Source: Rhizobium sp. P32RR-XVIII
GTDB taxonomy: Bacteria > Pseudomonadota > Alphaproteobacteria > Rhizobiales > Rhizobiaceae
Direction: 5' to 3'
Length of the DNA stretch: 64,000 nucleotides
Assembly: GCF_012641395.1 (NCBI RefSeq)
Contig: NZ_JABAIH010000003.1
Location: 248,001 to 312,000 of the forward strand
The notes below the pieces were generated by a model, which was not told where the DNA came from, did not search any database, and saw only the letters and a program-made list of their open reading frames with translations. Shown here piece by piece: positions 55,569-63,574 of this stretch (positions within the stretch are counted from its first letter, which is position 1; each line of letters begins with the position of its first letter). The position numbers and the translations under genes were made by a program.

Positions 55569-56768
55569 ATGACTGCTTCATTCTTTCGCATGGCGCTCGT
55601 CCTTGGCCTTTTGTCGGCCATAGGTCCGTTTGCCATCGACATGTACCTGCCGGCTCTGCCGTCCATCGGCGCTGATCTGGGCTCGGATAACAGCGTAACC
55701 CAGCTGAGCCTGCTTTCCTTCTTCATTTCCTTTGCACTTGCCCAGCTGCTCTACGGGCCGCTGTCGGATATGTGGGGCCGCAAGCTGCCGCTCTACCTGG
55801 GCATCGGCATCTTCACTATCGCCAGCGTCGGCTGCGCGCTGGCGCAGAACATCGAGACCTTGATTGCCTTCCGTTTCATCCAGGGCATCGGCGGTGCGGC
55901 GGGCATGGTCATTCCGCGTGCCGTCGTCCGGGATATGCATACCGGCGTGCAGGCTGCCCGCCTGATGTCGCTCCTGATGCTCGTCTTCTCGATCTCGCCC
56001 ATTCTCGCTCCGCTTGCCGGCAGCGCCGTCATCGAGTTCTATGGCTGGCGCGGCGTCTTCTGGGCGGTCATGGTCGCCGCCTTCATCGGGCTTCTCCTGC
56101 TTGCGACCCAGCTCGATGAAACCCGCCCGGAGAAGGACCGCAAGGGCAGCGGCCTCGGCAGCGCGATGTCAGCCTATCGTTTCTTGCTGCGTGACAAGAA
56201 CTTTCTGACGCTGACCTTCATCGGCGGGCTCGGGATTTCGAGCTTCCTCGTCTATCTGGCGAACTCGCCTTTCGTGCTCATCCAGCATTACGGCCTGACG
56301 CCGACGCAATACAGCTTCGCCTTCTCGATCAATGCGGTATCGTTCTTCGCAGTGTCGCAGGCGACCGGATGGCTCGGCGAACGTTTCGGCCTCGTTCGCG
56401 TCATGCGCACCGCAGTTACCGCTTTTTCCCTTGTCATGGTGGTCATGGCGGTCGTGATGGCGAGCGGCCTCAACCAGCTTCCTGTGATGGCCGCATTCCT
56501 CTTTGCCGGCTACGGTTTCCTCGGTCTCGTCATCCCTACGAGCGCGGTTCTTGCTCTGGAGGATCACGGCGAGATCGCCGGCACTGCCTCGTCGCTGATG
56601 GGCACACTGCATTTCGTCATCGCGGCCGTCGCGATGGTCGTGTCGAGCCTCTTTGCCGATGGCACGGCGCTTCCGATGGCGGCGGGTATCGCGGTCTGCG
56701 CTTTGTTCGCCTTCATCGTGACACAAGTGGCTCTTGGCCGCCGTGCTGCCGCAGCACCTGCCGAATGA
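55569..56768 (+). CDS. Bcr/CflA-type multidrug efflux MFS transporter
   Basis: 399 residues with twelve predicted membrane helices. The DHA1 motif A is seen as LLYGPLSDMWGRKLPLY, with AIGPFAIDMYLPALPSIGADLG in helix 1, the Bcr/CflA hallmark, and RFIQGIGGAAGMVIPRAVVRDM in helix 4. It is predicted to export hydrophobic drugs or metabolites such as bicyclomycin- or chloramphenicol-like compounds. Only a weak Shine-Dalgarno (GAAAGA) precedes the ATG. Its expression is controlled from the divergent TetR region. Confidence 0.9.
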   Translation: MTASFFRMALVLGLLSAIGPFAIDMYLPALPSIGADLGSDNSVTQLSLLSFFISFALAQLLYGPLSDMWGRKLPLYLGIGIFTIASVGCALAQNIETLIAFRFIQGIGGAAGMVIPRAVVRDMHTGVQAARLMSLLMLVFSISPILAPLAGSAVIEFYGWRGVFWAVMVAAFIGLLLLATQLDETRPEKDRKGSGLGSAMSAYRFLLRDKNFLTLTFIGGLGISSFLVYLANSPFVLIQHYGLTPTQYSFAFSINAVSFFAVSQATGWLGERFGLVRVMRTAVTAFSLVMVVMAVVMASGLNQLPVMAAFLFAGYGFLGLVIPTSAVLALEDHGEIAGTASSLMGTLHFVIAAVAMVVSSLFADGTALPMAAGIAVCALFAFIVTQVALGRRAAAAPAE

Positions 56769-56776
56769 CAATCAGA

Positions 56777-56799
56777 GCCGCGCTTGAATTGAGCGCGGC
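56777..56799 (+). terminator. Terminator after the MFS gene
   Basis: GCCGCGCT and AGCGCGGC form a perfect 8-bp stem with a 7-nt loop, followed by CTTTCTC. It lies 8 nt after the MFS stop and just before the 3' end of the convergent LacI gene. Confidence 0.6.
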
Positions 56800-56804
56800 C
56801 TTTC

Positions 56805-57842
56805 TCAAGGCTCGAGGGAAAAGGCATCGCTTTCGCCGGGAACCAGTTCCAGCGGCCAGATCGTGTTGTGCGCCCCTTTTGGATAGAAGTTTGCATAGGC
56901 GGGCATGGCTGCAAGCAGCGTCTCTGCAAGTTCGACGCCGAGATCGCGCAGCGACATGCGGAAGCAGGTGAGCGCCGGCTGCAGAAATTTTGCACGCGGC
57001 TCTTCGCGGAAGCCGATCACGGCCAGATCCCGGCCTGGCACGACACCAGCCTCCATGAGCCGCCTGTAGAGGCCGATCGCCATCAGCTCGTAGATCAGGA
57101 TGATGGCCGTCGGCTTGCTGTCCAACAGCAGCAATTCGTGCCCGGCCTGATAGCCGCCTTGCTCGCTCGACTTGACGCGGATGACGAGCTTCGGGTCGTA
57201 TTTCATGCCGTGCCGCTCGAGCGCCTGCCGATAGGCGTCGACGAAAATATAGCCGAGATTAATATCGCTCGACGGTGCGGCGACTGCGATCTTGCGATGT
57301 CCCTTGGCGACTAGCCGCGCGACCGCCGATGCCGCGACACCCTCGAAATCAAGGTCGATCCACGGGTGGTTTCCGCCTGACGAACTGCGTCCGAGCGCCA
57401 CGAAGGGTATCTTCGCCTTCACCAAAAGGTCGATACGCCGGTCAATTCTCTGCGTTGCCGAAATGATCATCGCGTCGACGACACGCCGCGCCACCATGCG
57501 CTTCAGATACTCATACGGGTCTTCGTCGCTCGGGCAGGGGAGCATCACTAGGTCGAGCTTGTGTCGCGAAAACACGCTCTGCAGACCGCCCGTCAGGCCA
57601 AGAAAGAAGTTGTCGCTGTTTTCGACCGTTTCCTTGTTGGATTCGATCATCAGGCCGATGGCATTGGTAGTCCCTTGCCTGAGGCTGCGGCCGGACTGGT
57701 TCGCTACGTAGCCGAGCTCTTCGGCAGCAGCAAGCACACGCTTGCGCGTTTCCTCGTTGACGTCAGGCTTGCCATTCAGCGCACGGGAAACAGTCCCAAT
57801 CGAGATATCGAGATTCTCGGCAAGCTGGCGGATACCTTTCAT
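56805..57842 (-). CDS. LacI-family transcriptional regulator
   Basis: 345 residues: N-terminal LacI HTH (IRQLAENLDISIGTVSRALNGKPDVNEETRKRVL) with hinge helix (LGYVANQSGRSLRQG), then a periplasmic-binding-protein-like sensor domain. It is predicted to bind a sugar or sugar-derivative. An AAACGTTT palindrome 57 bp upstream is a likely self-operator. It stands 84 bp after the phosphodiesterase gene on the same strand, so it could be the last gene of that cluster or an independent regulator. A different LacI gene sits inside the cluster. Confidence 0.9.
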   Translation of the reverse strand: MKGIRQLAENLDISIGTVSRALNGKPDVNEETRKRVLAAAEELGYVANQSGRSLRQGTTNAIGLMIESNKETVENSDNFFLGLTGGLQSVFSRHKLDLVMLPCPSDEDPYEYLKRMVARRVVDAMIISATQRIDRRIDLLVKAKIPFVALGRSSSGGNHPWIDLDFEGVAASAVARLVAKGHRKIAVAAPSSDINLGYIFVDAYRQALERHGMKYDPKLVIRVKSSEQGGYQAGHELLLLDSKPTAIILIYELMAIGLYRRLMEAGVVPGRDLAVIGFREEPRAKFLQPALTCFRMSLRDLGVELAETLLAAMPAYANFYPKGAHNTIWPLELVPGESDAFSLEP

Positions 57843-57898
57843 CTGCGGCGATCTTCCTCCCGGGCCGAAACGTGTAATCCGTCCTTATTGCCATAGGA

Positions 57899-57906
57899 AA
57901 ACGTTT
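57899..57906. promoter_or_regulatory. Candidate LacI-family operator
   Basis: AAACGTTT with a CG centre, flanked by GGA and CC, has the form of LacI/GalR-family sites. It lies between the phosphodiesterase gene and the LacI gene, and a related ACACGTTT is present about 30 bp nearer the gene. I could not place the promoter hexamers with confidence. Confidence 0.4.
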
Positions 57907-57926
57907 CCGGAAAGCAGCTTCGCCAG

Positions 57927-58682
57927 CTAATCCTGAAACTGGTGGAAGTGGATGACGAGCGAATCCGGTTCGGCGAAGATGATCGAATAAAGCGGCGCCT
58001 CGAACGCATTGGAGGTCTTCTCCGAGACGAAATCGAGCGCCGTCTGGTGGTTCGTGCTGCGCAGGATGGTGAAGGGAACGCCCTGCCAGTTGCCGGTGAC
58101 GAGGCGGTGCAGATGGCCGGCGAAAACATGCCGCACGTTGTCGTGCCCCCTCACGAGATCGAAGAAACCCTCAGGCTCGGCAAGGCCGATGCGGTCAAGC
58201 GCTGGAATATGCACCCTCGCCGGAGGGTGATGCATGAAAATACAGACGGGGCGGTCCCTCGCTTCTTCGAGCCTTTCCCTGAGCCATGAAATCCGGGTGG
58301 CGCAGAGCCTGCCCGTCACCTTGCCGTCGTCGAGTGTATCGAGCGTGATCACCCGGCCCCGGGGCAGGTCGATTGCAGCCTGCGCAAAGCCGTTGCCGCT
58401 CATCTGATCCGGGAACACGGCCGCAAAGTTTGCCCGGACATCGTGATTGCCGAGCATCAGCCGAATGGGCAGCGGCGAACGCGAAACGCGCTCTTTGAGG
58501 ATACGGTAGGTCTCTTCCCCCCCGGTTTCGGAAAGATCGCCCGAGACGACGACCAGCGCCGCATCGGAATGGAACCTTTCGATATCCGAAAGGCATGCAT
58601 CCATGCGCGCCGCTGGATCGAGGCCGAGCAGCATCTGACCCGCTGGAACGAGATGGAAATCGGAAATATGGATGAGCTTCAT
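57927..58682 (-). CDS. Calcineurin-like phosphodiesterase (CpdA/GpdQ-like)
   Basis: 251 residues carrying all motifs of the class III cyclic-nucleotide/glycerophosphodiesterase type: DFHL (DxH), VVSGDLSE, LGNHD, FMHHPP and AGHLHR, which bind two metals. There is no signal peptide, so it acts in the cytoplasm. Members hydrolyse cAMP or glycerophosphodiesters. Because it follows an importer, a LacI gene and an inositol-monophosphatase-type gene (ATGA overlap with the latter), cleavage of an imported phosphodiester is more likely than signalling turnover. Confidence 0.85.
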   Translation of the reverse strand: MKLIHISDFHLVPAGQMLLGLDPAARMDACLSDIERFHSDAALVVVSGDLSETGGEETYRILKERVSRSPLPIRLMLGNHDVRANFAAVFPDQMSGNGFAQAAIDLPRGRVITLDTLDDGKVTGRLCATRISWLRERLEEARDRPVCIFMHHPPARVHIPALDRIGLAEPEGFFDLVRGHDNVRHVFAGHLHRLVTGNWQGVPFTILRSTNHQTALDFVSEKTSNAFEAPLYSIIFAEPDSLVIHFHQFQD

Positions 58683-59500
58683 GAAAAGGTTCCGGCGTCT
58701 TCGAGTGAGCGCGCGACGAGTGCGAGCAGTTCTTCACGCATCTGTGCTCCCGCGGCGATGACGGGGCCGCCGGTTTGGAGGGTGCGGCCTTCACCTGGAA
58801 ATTCGGCGGTCCACCCGCCGGCTTCCCGGACCATCAGCAGACCAGCCGCGCAATCCCAGGCATTAATATGCGGCTCGTAGTAGCCGGCAAGGCGGCCGCA
58901 GGCGACCTGCGCCAGCATCAGCGCGCCGGAGCCGTTGCGGATGAACATGCCGCCCGCCTCGAGCAGGAGTTGAATGAAGCAAGAGACCTGCCGCAGCGGA
59001 ATGCGGAAATTGGCGCCGACGCCGAGCAGGCCGGTCGAAATCGTGCTTGTACGGCTGACATGCACCGGCCGTCCGTTGAGCTGTACCCCGGCATCTTTCT
59101 TCGCGACGAAAAGGTCGCCGGTCGACGGCTGGCAGATCAGCCCCAGCACCGTGTCGTTGCCCTTCATGACGGCTATCGAAATGCACCATTGGTCGATGCC
59201 ATGGATAAAACAGCTGGTCCCGTCGATCGGATCGATCACCCAAAGATAGCCGGATGGTCCTTCTTTGAGGCCCTCCTCCTCGCCGAGCACGCCGTCATCC
59301 GGAAAGCTCGCAGCGATCCTTGCGCGGATCAGCGCTTCGATCGCCTTGTCGGCTTCGCTCACGACATCCTGGCCGTTGAGCTTCTGGCTGCTCTCCAACG
59401 AGGCGAGATCGGCAAAATAAGAACGCGCCCTCGTGGCGGCGTCGAGGATCACTTGGCGTGCGAGTACGAAACGCGGATCATAGGGGAATTCGCAATGCAT
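58679..59500 (-). CDS. Inositol-monophosphatase family phosphatase
   Basis: 273 residues with the Mg2+-binding LGEEEG, the family signature WVIDPIDGTSCFIHG and the C-terminal HINAWDCAAGLLMVREAGG (INAWD in place of the common WDxAA). This supports an active phosphomonoesterase for inositol-1-phosphate, a sugar phosphate or a similar substrate. It overlaps the phosphodiesterase gene by 4 bp and starts 15 bp after the LacI stop. Pairing a diesterase with a monoesterase suggests sequential removal of phosphate from one imported compound. Confidence 0.87.
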   Translation of the reverse strand: MHCEFPYDPRFVLARQVILDAATRARSYFADLASLESSQKLNGQDVVSEADKAIEALIRARIAASFPDDGVLGEEEGLKEGPSGYLWVIDPIDGTSCFIHGIDQWCISIAVMKGNDTVLGLICQPSTGDLFVAKKDAGVQLNGRPVHVSRTSTISTGLLGVGANFRIPLRQVSCFIQLLLEAGGMFIRNGSGALMLAQVACGRLAGYYEPHINAWDCAAGLLMVREAGGWTAEFPGEGRTLQTGGPVIAAGAQMREELLALVARSLEDAGTFS

Positions 59501-59515
59501 GGATGTCTTTCTGGG

Positions 59516-60556
59516 TCAGGGTACGAAGCTGTCCCGGATGATCAGCTCTGGGATGACCCGTTCATAGGCGGGGGGCAGGTCGGGGTTGGCAAGGCGCTTT
59601 TCCATCAGCTCGACGGCGCGGCGCGCCATCACGACAGGGTCCTGCCGGAACGTCGTGAGCCGGTAGCTCAGCCAGGCCGCCTCCGGCACGTCGTCGAAGC
59701 CGATGACGGCAACGTCTTCGGGGATGCGCAGCCCGAGCGTGGTGCGGACATAGTCCATGAGCCCGAAGGCGATCTGGTCATTCGCACAATAGACCGCGTC
59801 CGGCCGTTCAGCCTCGGAAAACAGCTGCTTTGCAGCGGCAATGCCGCTGTCATAGTCGGAATCCTTGCCGCGGCCGATCGAGACGGTCGCCCCAAGGGCC
59901 TCGGCTGCCGCCTTGAAGGCGGTTTCGCGCTCTGCGATGCTGGACGTCGCCGAATCGGAAGCGGCGACAGCAAGCCGCCGGCGGCCTTGGTCGAAAAATG
60001 CCTTCGCCGCCTTGCGGGAAGCTTCGGAGTTCCCCGCCCTGACATGGTCTGCATCCGGCTCCGTGCGGCCGATCACCACCAGCGGCTGGCCGTTGCGGTG
60101 CGCGAGCTCCACGAAGTTGGCGGGTGGCGAGCCGGAAAGAATGATCGTCGCTTCGGCCCGGTGGCCGATCAGCATCTTCTGGGCCGCGAGCAGTTCCTCT
60201 TCGGTTTGACCGGTGTTGATGAGGATCGGAATGCTGCCGCGCTGGATCAGGAACTTGGCGAGCGCTGCTGCCAGATGGGCGCGAAAGCCCACTTCCGGCT
60301 TCGTCGCCACGATGCCGACAAGCCGGCTCTGGTTGGCGAGCACGCCGCGCGCGAGGTCGTTGACGTGATAGCCGAGCTCTTCGGCGGCTTTCAGCACCCT
60401 TTCGCGGGTCGCGGGCGCGACGCTGGCGCCCGGCGTAAAAGTGCGCGACACCGCGGAGCGCGAGACGCCCGCGAGTTGCGCAACCTGCTCGGCACTCACA
60501 AAGCGCATCCGCTCTTTGCGCTGGCTCTTTGCGTCGTTCGTCGGGCCGTCGTTCAT
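59516..60556 (-). CDS. LacI-family regulator within the ABC/phosphodiesterase cluster
   Basis: 346 residues: HTH near residues 20-42 (VSAEQVAQLAGVSRSAVSRTFTPGASVAPATRERVL), hinge LGYHVNDLARGVLANQ and a sugar-binding-like sensor domain ending FDDVPEAAWLSYRLTTFRQD. The start is ATG 60556 behind GAGAGATTG. It is flanked closely by the permease gene (9 bp) and the phosphatase gene (15 bp), so it is within the operon and probably represses it. It differs clearly from the second LacI protein at 56805-57842. Confidence 0.9.
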   Translation of the reverse strand: MNDGPTNDAKSQRKERMRFVSAEQVAQLAGVSRSAVSRTFTPGASVAPATRERVLKAAEELGYHVNDLARGVLANQSRLVGIVATKPEVGFRAHLAAALAKFLIQRGSIPILINTGQTEEELLAAQKMLIGHRAEATIILSGSPPANFVELAHRNGQPLVVIGRTEPDADHVRAGNSEASRKAAKAFFDQGRRRLAVAASDSATSSIAERETAFKAAAEALGATVSIGRGKDSDYDSGIAAAKQLFSEAERPDAVYCANDQIAFGLMDYVRTTLGLRIPEDVAVIGFDDVPEAAWLSYRLTTFRQDPVVMARRAVELMEKRLANPDLPPAYERVIPELIIRDSFVP

Positions 60557-60565
60557 GGCAATCTC

Positions 60566-61408
60566 TCAGTGCCCCACACGGGACAGGACGTCTGCCTTCA
60601 GGAATCTCTCAACGATTAGCATAAAAGCCAAGGATGGAATGAGCAGCAAGAGGGCGGTGATCGAGGCGATCTGATAATTCCCACCGGCGCCTGCAGTATA
60701 GAGCAATAGCGGCAGCATGTTCACATCCGGTGCTCCGACGAAGTAGCTGCCGGTGAATTCGTCGAGGCTTTCGAGGAAGACGAAGATGGCGCTCGCCATC
60801 AGCCCTGGCGCGGCAAGGGGAAGGGTGATGTCCATAAAGGCGCGGAAAGCACCGGCGCCGGTGGAGCGCGCTGCCTGCTCCAGTTCCTCGTCGATTGCCG
60901 AAAAGGCCGCAGTCGCAATCCACACCGCATAGACCAGTCCATGAGACGCATGCACCAGCACGACGCCGAGGATCGTGCCGTTCAGCCGGATCTCGTAGAA
61001 GATACGCGCGACGTTCACATAGACCGTCAGGTTCGGAAAGGCCTGGGGTATGAGGAAGGCAAGCAGGATCAGCGCCCGGAAGGGTAGCTTCAGCCGCGCC
61101 AGCGCATAGCCGGCCGGGACCGCCAGAAGCAGCGACAGGACGACGGTCAGCACGGCGACAATCAGTGAATTGCTGAGCGACTCCAACGCGCCGCCACGGG
61201 GCGCAAAGACCTTGGCCCAGCTGCTGAAGCCGTATTGCAGCGGCAGGCTGTGCGGGAAGTACCACTTCTCCGCCACCGTCCAGAGCAGGAGGTTTGCCAG
61301 CGGACCGAAGATGAAAAAGGCAAGCAGCCCGAAGATGATGGCGCGAGGGATCCACCAGAGGGTAGCCGCGGGATGCGCTTGCGAAGCAGAAAGCGTGGCG
61401 GTGGTCAT
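60566..61408 (-). CDS. ABC transporter permease (second)
   Basis: 280-residue membrane permease with about six helices and the docking-loop motif EELEQAARSTGAGAFRAFMDITLPLAAPGL. It belongs to the spermidine/putrescine-iron-thiamine type (PotC-like) group that uses paired permeases. It overlaps the first permease by ATGA and precedes the LacI gene by 9 bp. GAAGGAG precedes the ATG. Confidence 0.88.
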   Translation of the reverse strand: MTTATLSASQAHPAATLWWIPRAIIFGLLAFFIFGPLANLLLWTVAEKWYFPHSLPLQYGFSSWAKVFAPRGGALESLSNSLIVAVLTVVLSLLLAVPAGYALARLKLPFRALILLAFLIPQAFPNLTVYVNVARIFYEIRLNGTILGVVLVHASHGLVYAVWIATAAFSAIDEELEQAARSTGAGAFRAFMDITLPLAAPGLMASAIFVFLESLDEFTGSYFVGAPDVNMLPLLLYTAGAGGNYQIASITALLLLIPSLAFMLIVERFLKADVLSRVGH

Positions 61409-62229
61409 GCGCGCTCCTTCAGGCTCTGGCGCAGGTAGATCCAGGCGACCGACGAGGCGAGCACCAGCGATACAAGTCCGAGCGCGTTGGCGACGCCATA
61501 GTCGCCATAGGCGTTCACACGGAAGGCTATGTCGGCCGTCAGCATCGTCGGCGATTGTGCATTGATCATCAGTGGCACGGAAAGAACCGACATCATGGTC
61601 ACGAAAGAAAGAATGAGGCCGACGGTCAGCGTCACCGAAACCTGCGGGACGAGGACTTCAAAAAGGATGCGCAGCCGCGAGGCGCCGAGATTGCGGGCGG
61701 CCTCGATCGTGTCGCGGTTGACCGACGCCATGGCGCCGGCGACGAGCAGGGCGACGAAAGGTGTCTGCTTCCAGACGAAGGCAATGACGATGCCGCGCCA
61801 GTCGAGGTAGCTCTGTGCGTCGATCGGCGTCAGCAGGCCGAGGCTGATCAGCGTGCTGTTCATCAGCCCGCTCTTGGCAAGGAAGGTGCGCAGGATCTGG
61901 CCGACGACAATGAAGGGAATGAACATCGGCCAGCGATAGAGCCAGCGCAGTATTGCGACAGCGACCGGATGTTCGCCGAGGGTGAGATAGCCGCCGATCG
62001 CGACCGAGGCGAGACCGATGAGGATGGCCGAGATGGTGATGATCACCACCGAAAAGACGATGTCTTTCGTGTAGAGATCGAAGGTCTTGTAAAAATTGTG
62101 CCAGCCGAAGCCTCCGTCTTCCACGCGGAAAGCGCCGACCGCCGACATGACCAGCGGCAAGATGAAGAGGAAGGCGATCACCGCAAGTGCCGGCAGCACG
62201 AGCAGGAGACCGAGGAGGCGTCTGGACAT
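61405..62229 (-). CDS. ABC transporter permease (first)
   Basis: 274-residue permease, PotB-like, with about six helices (first at residues 6-28) and the EAA loop DTIEAARNLGASRLRILFEVLVPQVSVTL. The heterodimer partner is the next gene. Its weak Shine-Dalgarno (GAGGTCG) and the 179-bp gap to the binding-protein gene, filled by a RIME element, suggest lower expression than the binding protein. Confidence 0.88.
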   Translation of the reverse strand: MSRRLLGLLLVLPALAVIAFLFILPLVMSAVGAFRVEDGGFGWHNFYKTFDLYTKDIVFSVVIITISAILIGLASVAIGGYLTLGEHPVAVAILRWLYRWPMFIPFIVVGQILRTFLAKSGLMNSTLISLGLLTPIDAQSYLDWRGIVIAFVWKQTPFVALLVAGAMASVNRDTIEAARNLGASRLRILFEVLVPQVSVTLTVGLILSFVTMMSVLSVPLMINAQSPTMLTADIAFRVNAYGDYGVANALGLVSLVLASSVAWIYLRQSLKERA

Positions 62230-62250
62230 CGTTCGACCTCGTTTCTTGTT

Positions 62251-62400
62251 CCCTTCTCCCCTCGGGGAGAAGGTGGCCCGGAGGGCCGGATGAGGGGGCG
62301 GTTCGGTTGGGAAGCGGCCTGCCTGCGCCGGCCGTTCGCTCCTTCGTCGCTTACCCCCTCATCTGTCCTTCGGACATCTTCTCCCCGTCGGGGAGAAGAC
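62251..62400. repeat. RIME1-type Rhizobium intergenic mosaic element
   Basis: About 150 bp with two large palindromes: CTTCTCCCC...GGGGAGAAG with GGCCC...GGGCC at the left, and TCCTTCGGA plus TTCTCCCC...GGGGAGAA at the right, joined by GATGAGGGGG / CCCCCTCATC. This is the known RIME1 layout from Rhizobiaceae. It lies between the binding-protein and permease genes and would be transcribed as strong hairpins. Confidence 0.85.
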
Positions 62401-62408
62401 AGTTTTCG

Positions 62409-63542
62409 TTACTTGACCGACTGTTCGTAGGCTTCGAGGATCGCGTTGTTGTACTGGGCGATCGGGAAGGGCTTGCCCTTGGTGGCAAGGTCATCCGGCG
62501 TGATGTCGACGAAGAGCTTGTTCCAGGTCGCGTCGTCTAGCTTCGGCTTGACGTACTGGGCGTCGATGCCCGGATACCAGTTGAACTTCTTCACGATGCC
62601 GTCAGCCTGAACTTCAGGGCTGGTAGCGAGCGCGATGAACTTCTCGGCGAGATCCTTGTGCGATGCCTTTGCCGGAACGACGTAGTGCATCGGCTGGCCC
62701 GGCATGCCCGGAGCAGGCAGGATGAGCTTCAGGTCCGGCGGAAGCTGGCCGTTGGCCTGCCAGGAGTAGAACATGTCGACCCAGACCGGGCCCATGGCGA
62801 TTTCGCCGCGGGAGAGCAGGTCCAGCGTGCCGGCGTTGCCGGGAGTCAACGTCGCGTTCTTGGTGAAGTCTGCGAGGCTCTTGAAGGCGTCGCCCCACTT
62901 GGTGGTTTCGTCCTGTTTGAACGGACCGGTCATCAGGTTGTTGGCATCGCCGCCGCCGAAGGCGTAGATCCAGCCCATGACGAAGCTGACGCCGGAAGCG
63001 CCGCCCTTGATGCCGTTGTAGCCGAACTGCTTCGGATGTTCCTTGGCCCATTCGGCAAGCTCGGTATAGCTCTTCGGCGGGTTCGGAACGAGCGTCGGGT
63101 TATAGGCGATCGCCGTCTGGCTGTTGAACATCGGCATGACATAGCCGTCGACGTCGGAGCCGAGTGCGTTCTTGGCATTGTCGCGCGAGACGAGCTTGCC
63201 GGTGTCGATCGAGCCGCGGTACTTTTCGAGATAGCCCTTCTGGACCATCGGGCCGGCAAACTTCTCGTGGACGACGGCGACGTCGATGTCCCAAGCGCTG
63301 CTGTTGGCAGCCTGCTGGGCGTCGAAGCGCTCGAGGATCTTCTGCGAGCCGGCATCGCCGGGGCCGGTGCCGACGGCGCGGACGGTGTTGCCCGGATAGG
63401 CCTTTTCAAAGAGCGGTCCGAGATACTGGTTGATGTAGTCGACCATGTTCTGGTCGCCGGCGGTTGCGACGGTCAGGTCCTCGGCCTTGACGGGCAGGGC
63501 GGCGAGGGCGACGGCGAAAGCTGCATAGGTCAGTCTCTTCAT
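62409..63542 (-). CDS. ABC transporter substrate-binding protein
   Basis: 377-residue periplasmic protein with a signal peptide cleaved near residue 20 (ALAALPVKA-ED). The mature start DLTVATAGDQNMVDYINQYLGPLFEKAYPG and WDIDVAVVHEKFAG resemble family 1/8 (SBP_bac_8) binding proteins of the polyamine-iron-thiamine-phosphonate group, but no ligand is recognisable. GGAGACG precedes the ATG. It follows the truncated ATPase gene by 32 bp and is separated from the permeases by RIME1. The ligand may be a phosphodiester, judging from the downstream hydrolases. Confidence 0.88.
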   Translation of the reverse strand: MKRLTYAAFAVALAALPVKAEDLTVATAGDQNMVDYINQYLGPLFEKAYPGNTVRAVGTGPGDAGSQKILERFDAQQAANSSAWDIDVAVVHEKFAGPMVQKGYLEKYRGSIDTGKLVSRDNAKNALGSDVDGYVMPMFNSQTAIAYNPTLVPNPPKSYTELAEWAKEHPKQFGYNGIKGGASGVSFVMGWIYAFGGGDANNLMTGPFKQDETTKWGDAFKSLADFTKNATLTPGNAGTLDLLSRGEIAMGPVWVDMFYSWQANGQLPPDLKLILPAPGMPGQPMHYVVPAKASHKDLAEKFIALATSPEVQADGIVKKFNWYPGIDAQYVKPKLDDATWNKLFVDITPDDLATKGKPFPIAQYNNAILEAYEQSVK

Positions 63543-63574
63543 GAGTACGTCTCCATGGGTTCAAAGGGATAAAG

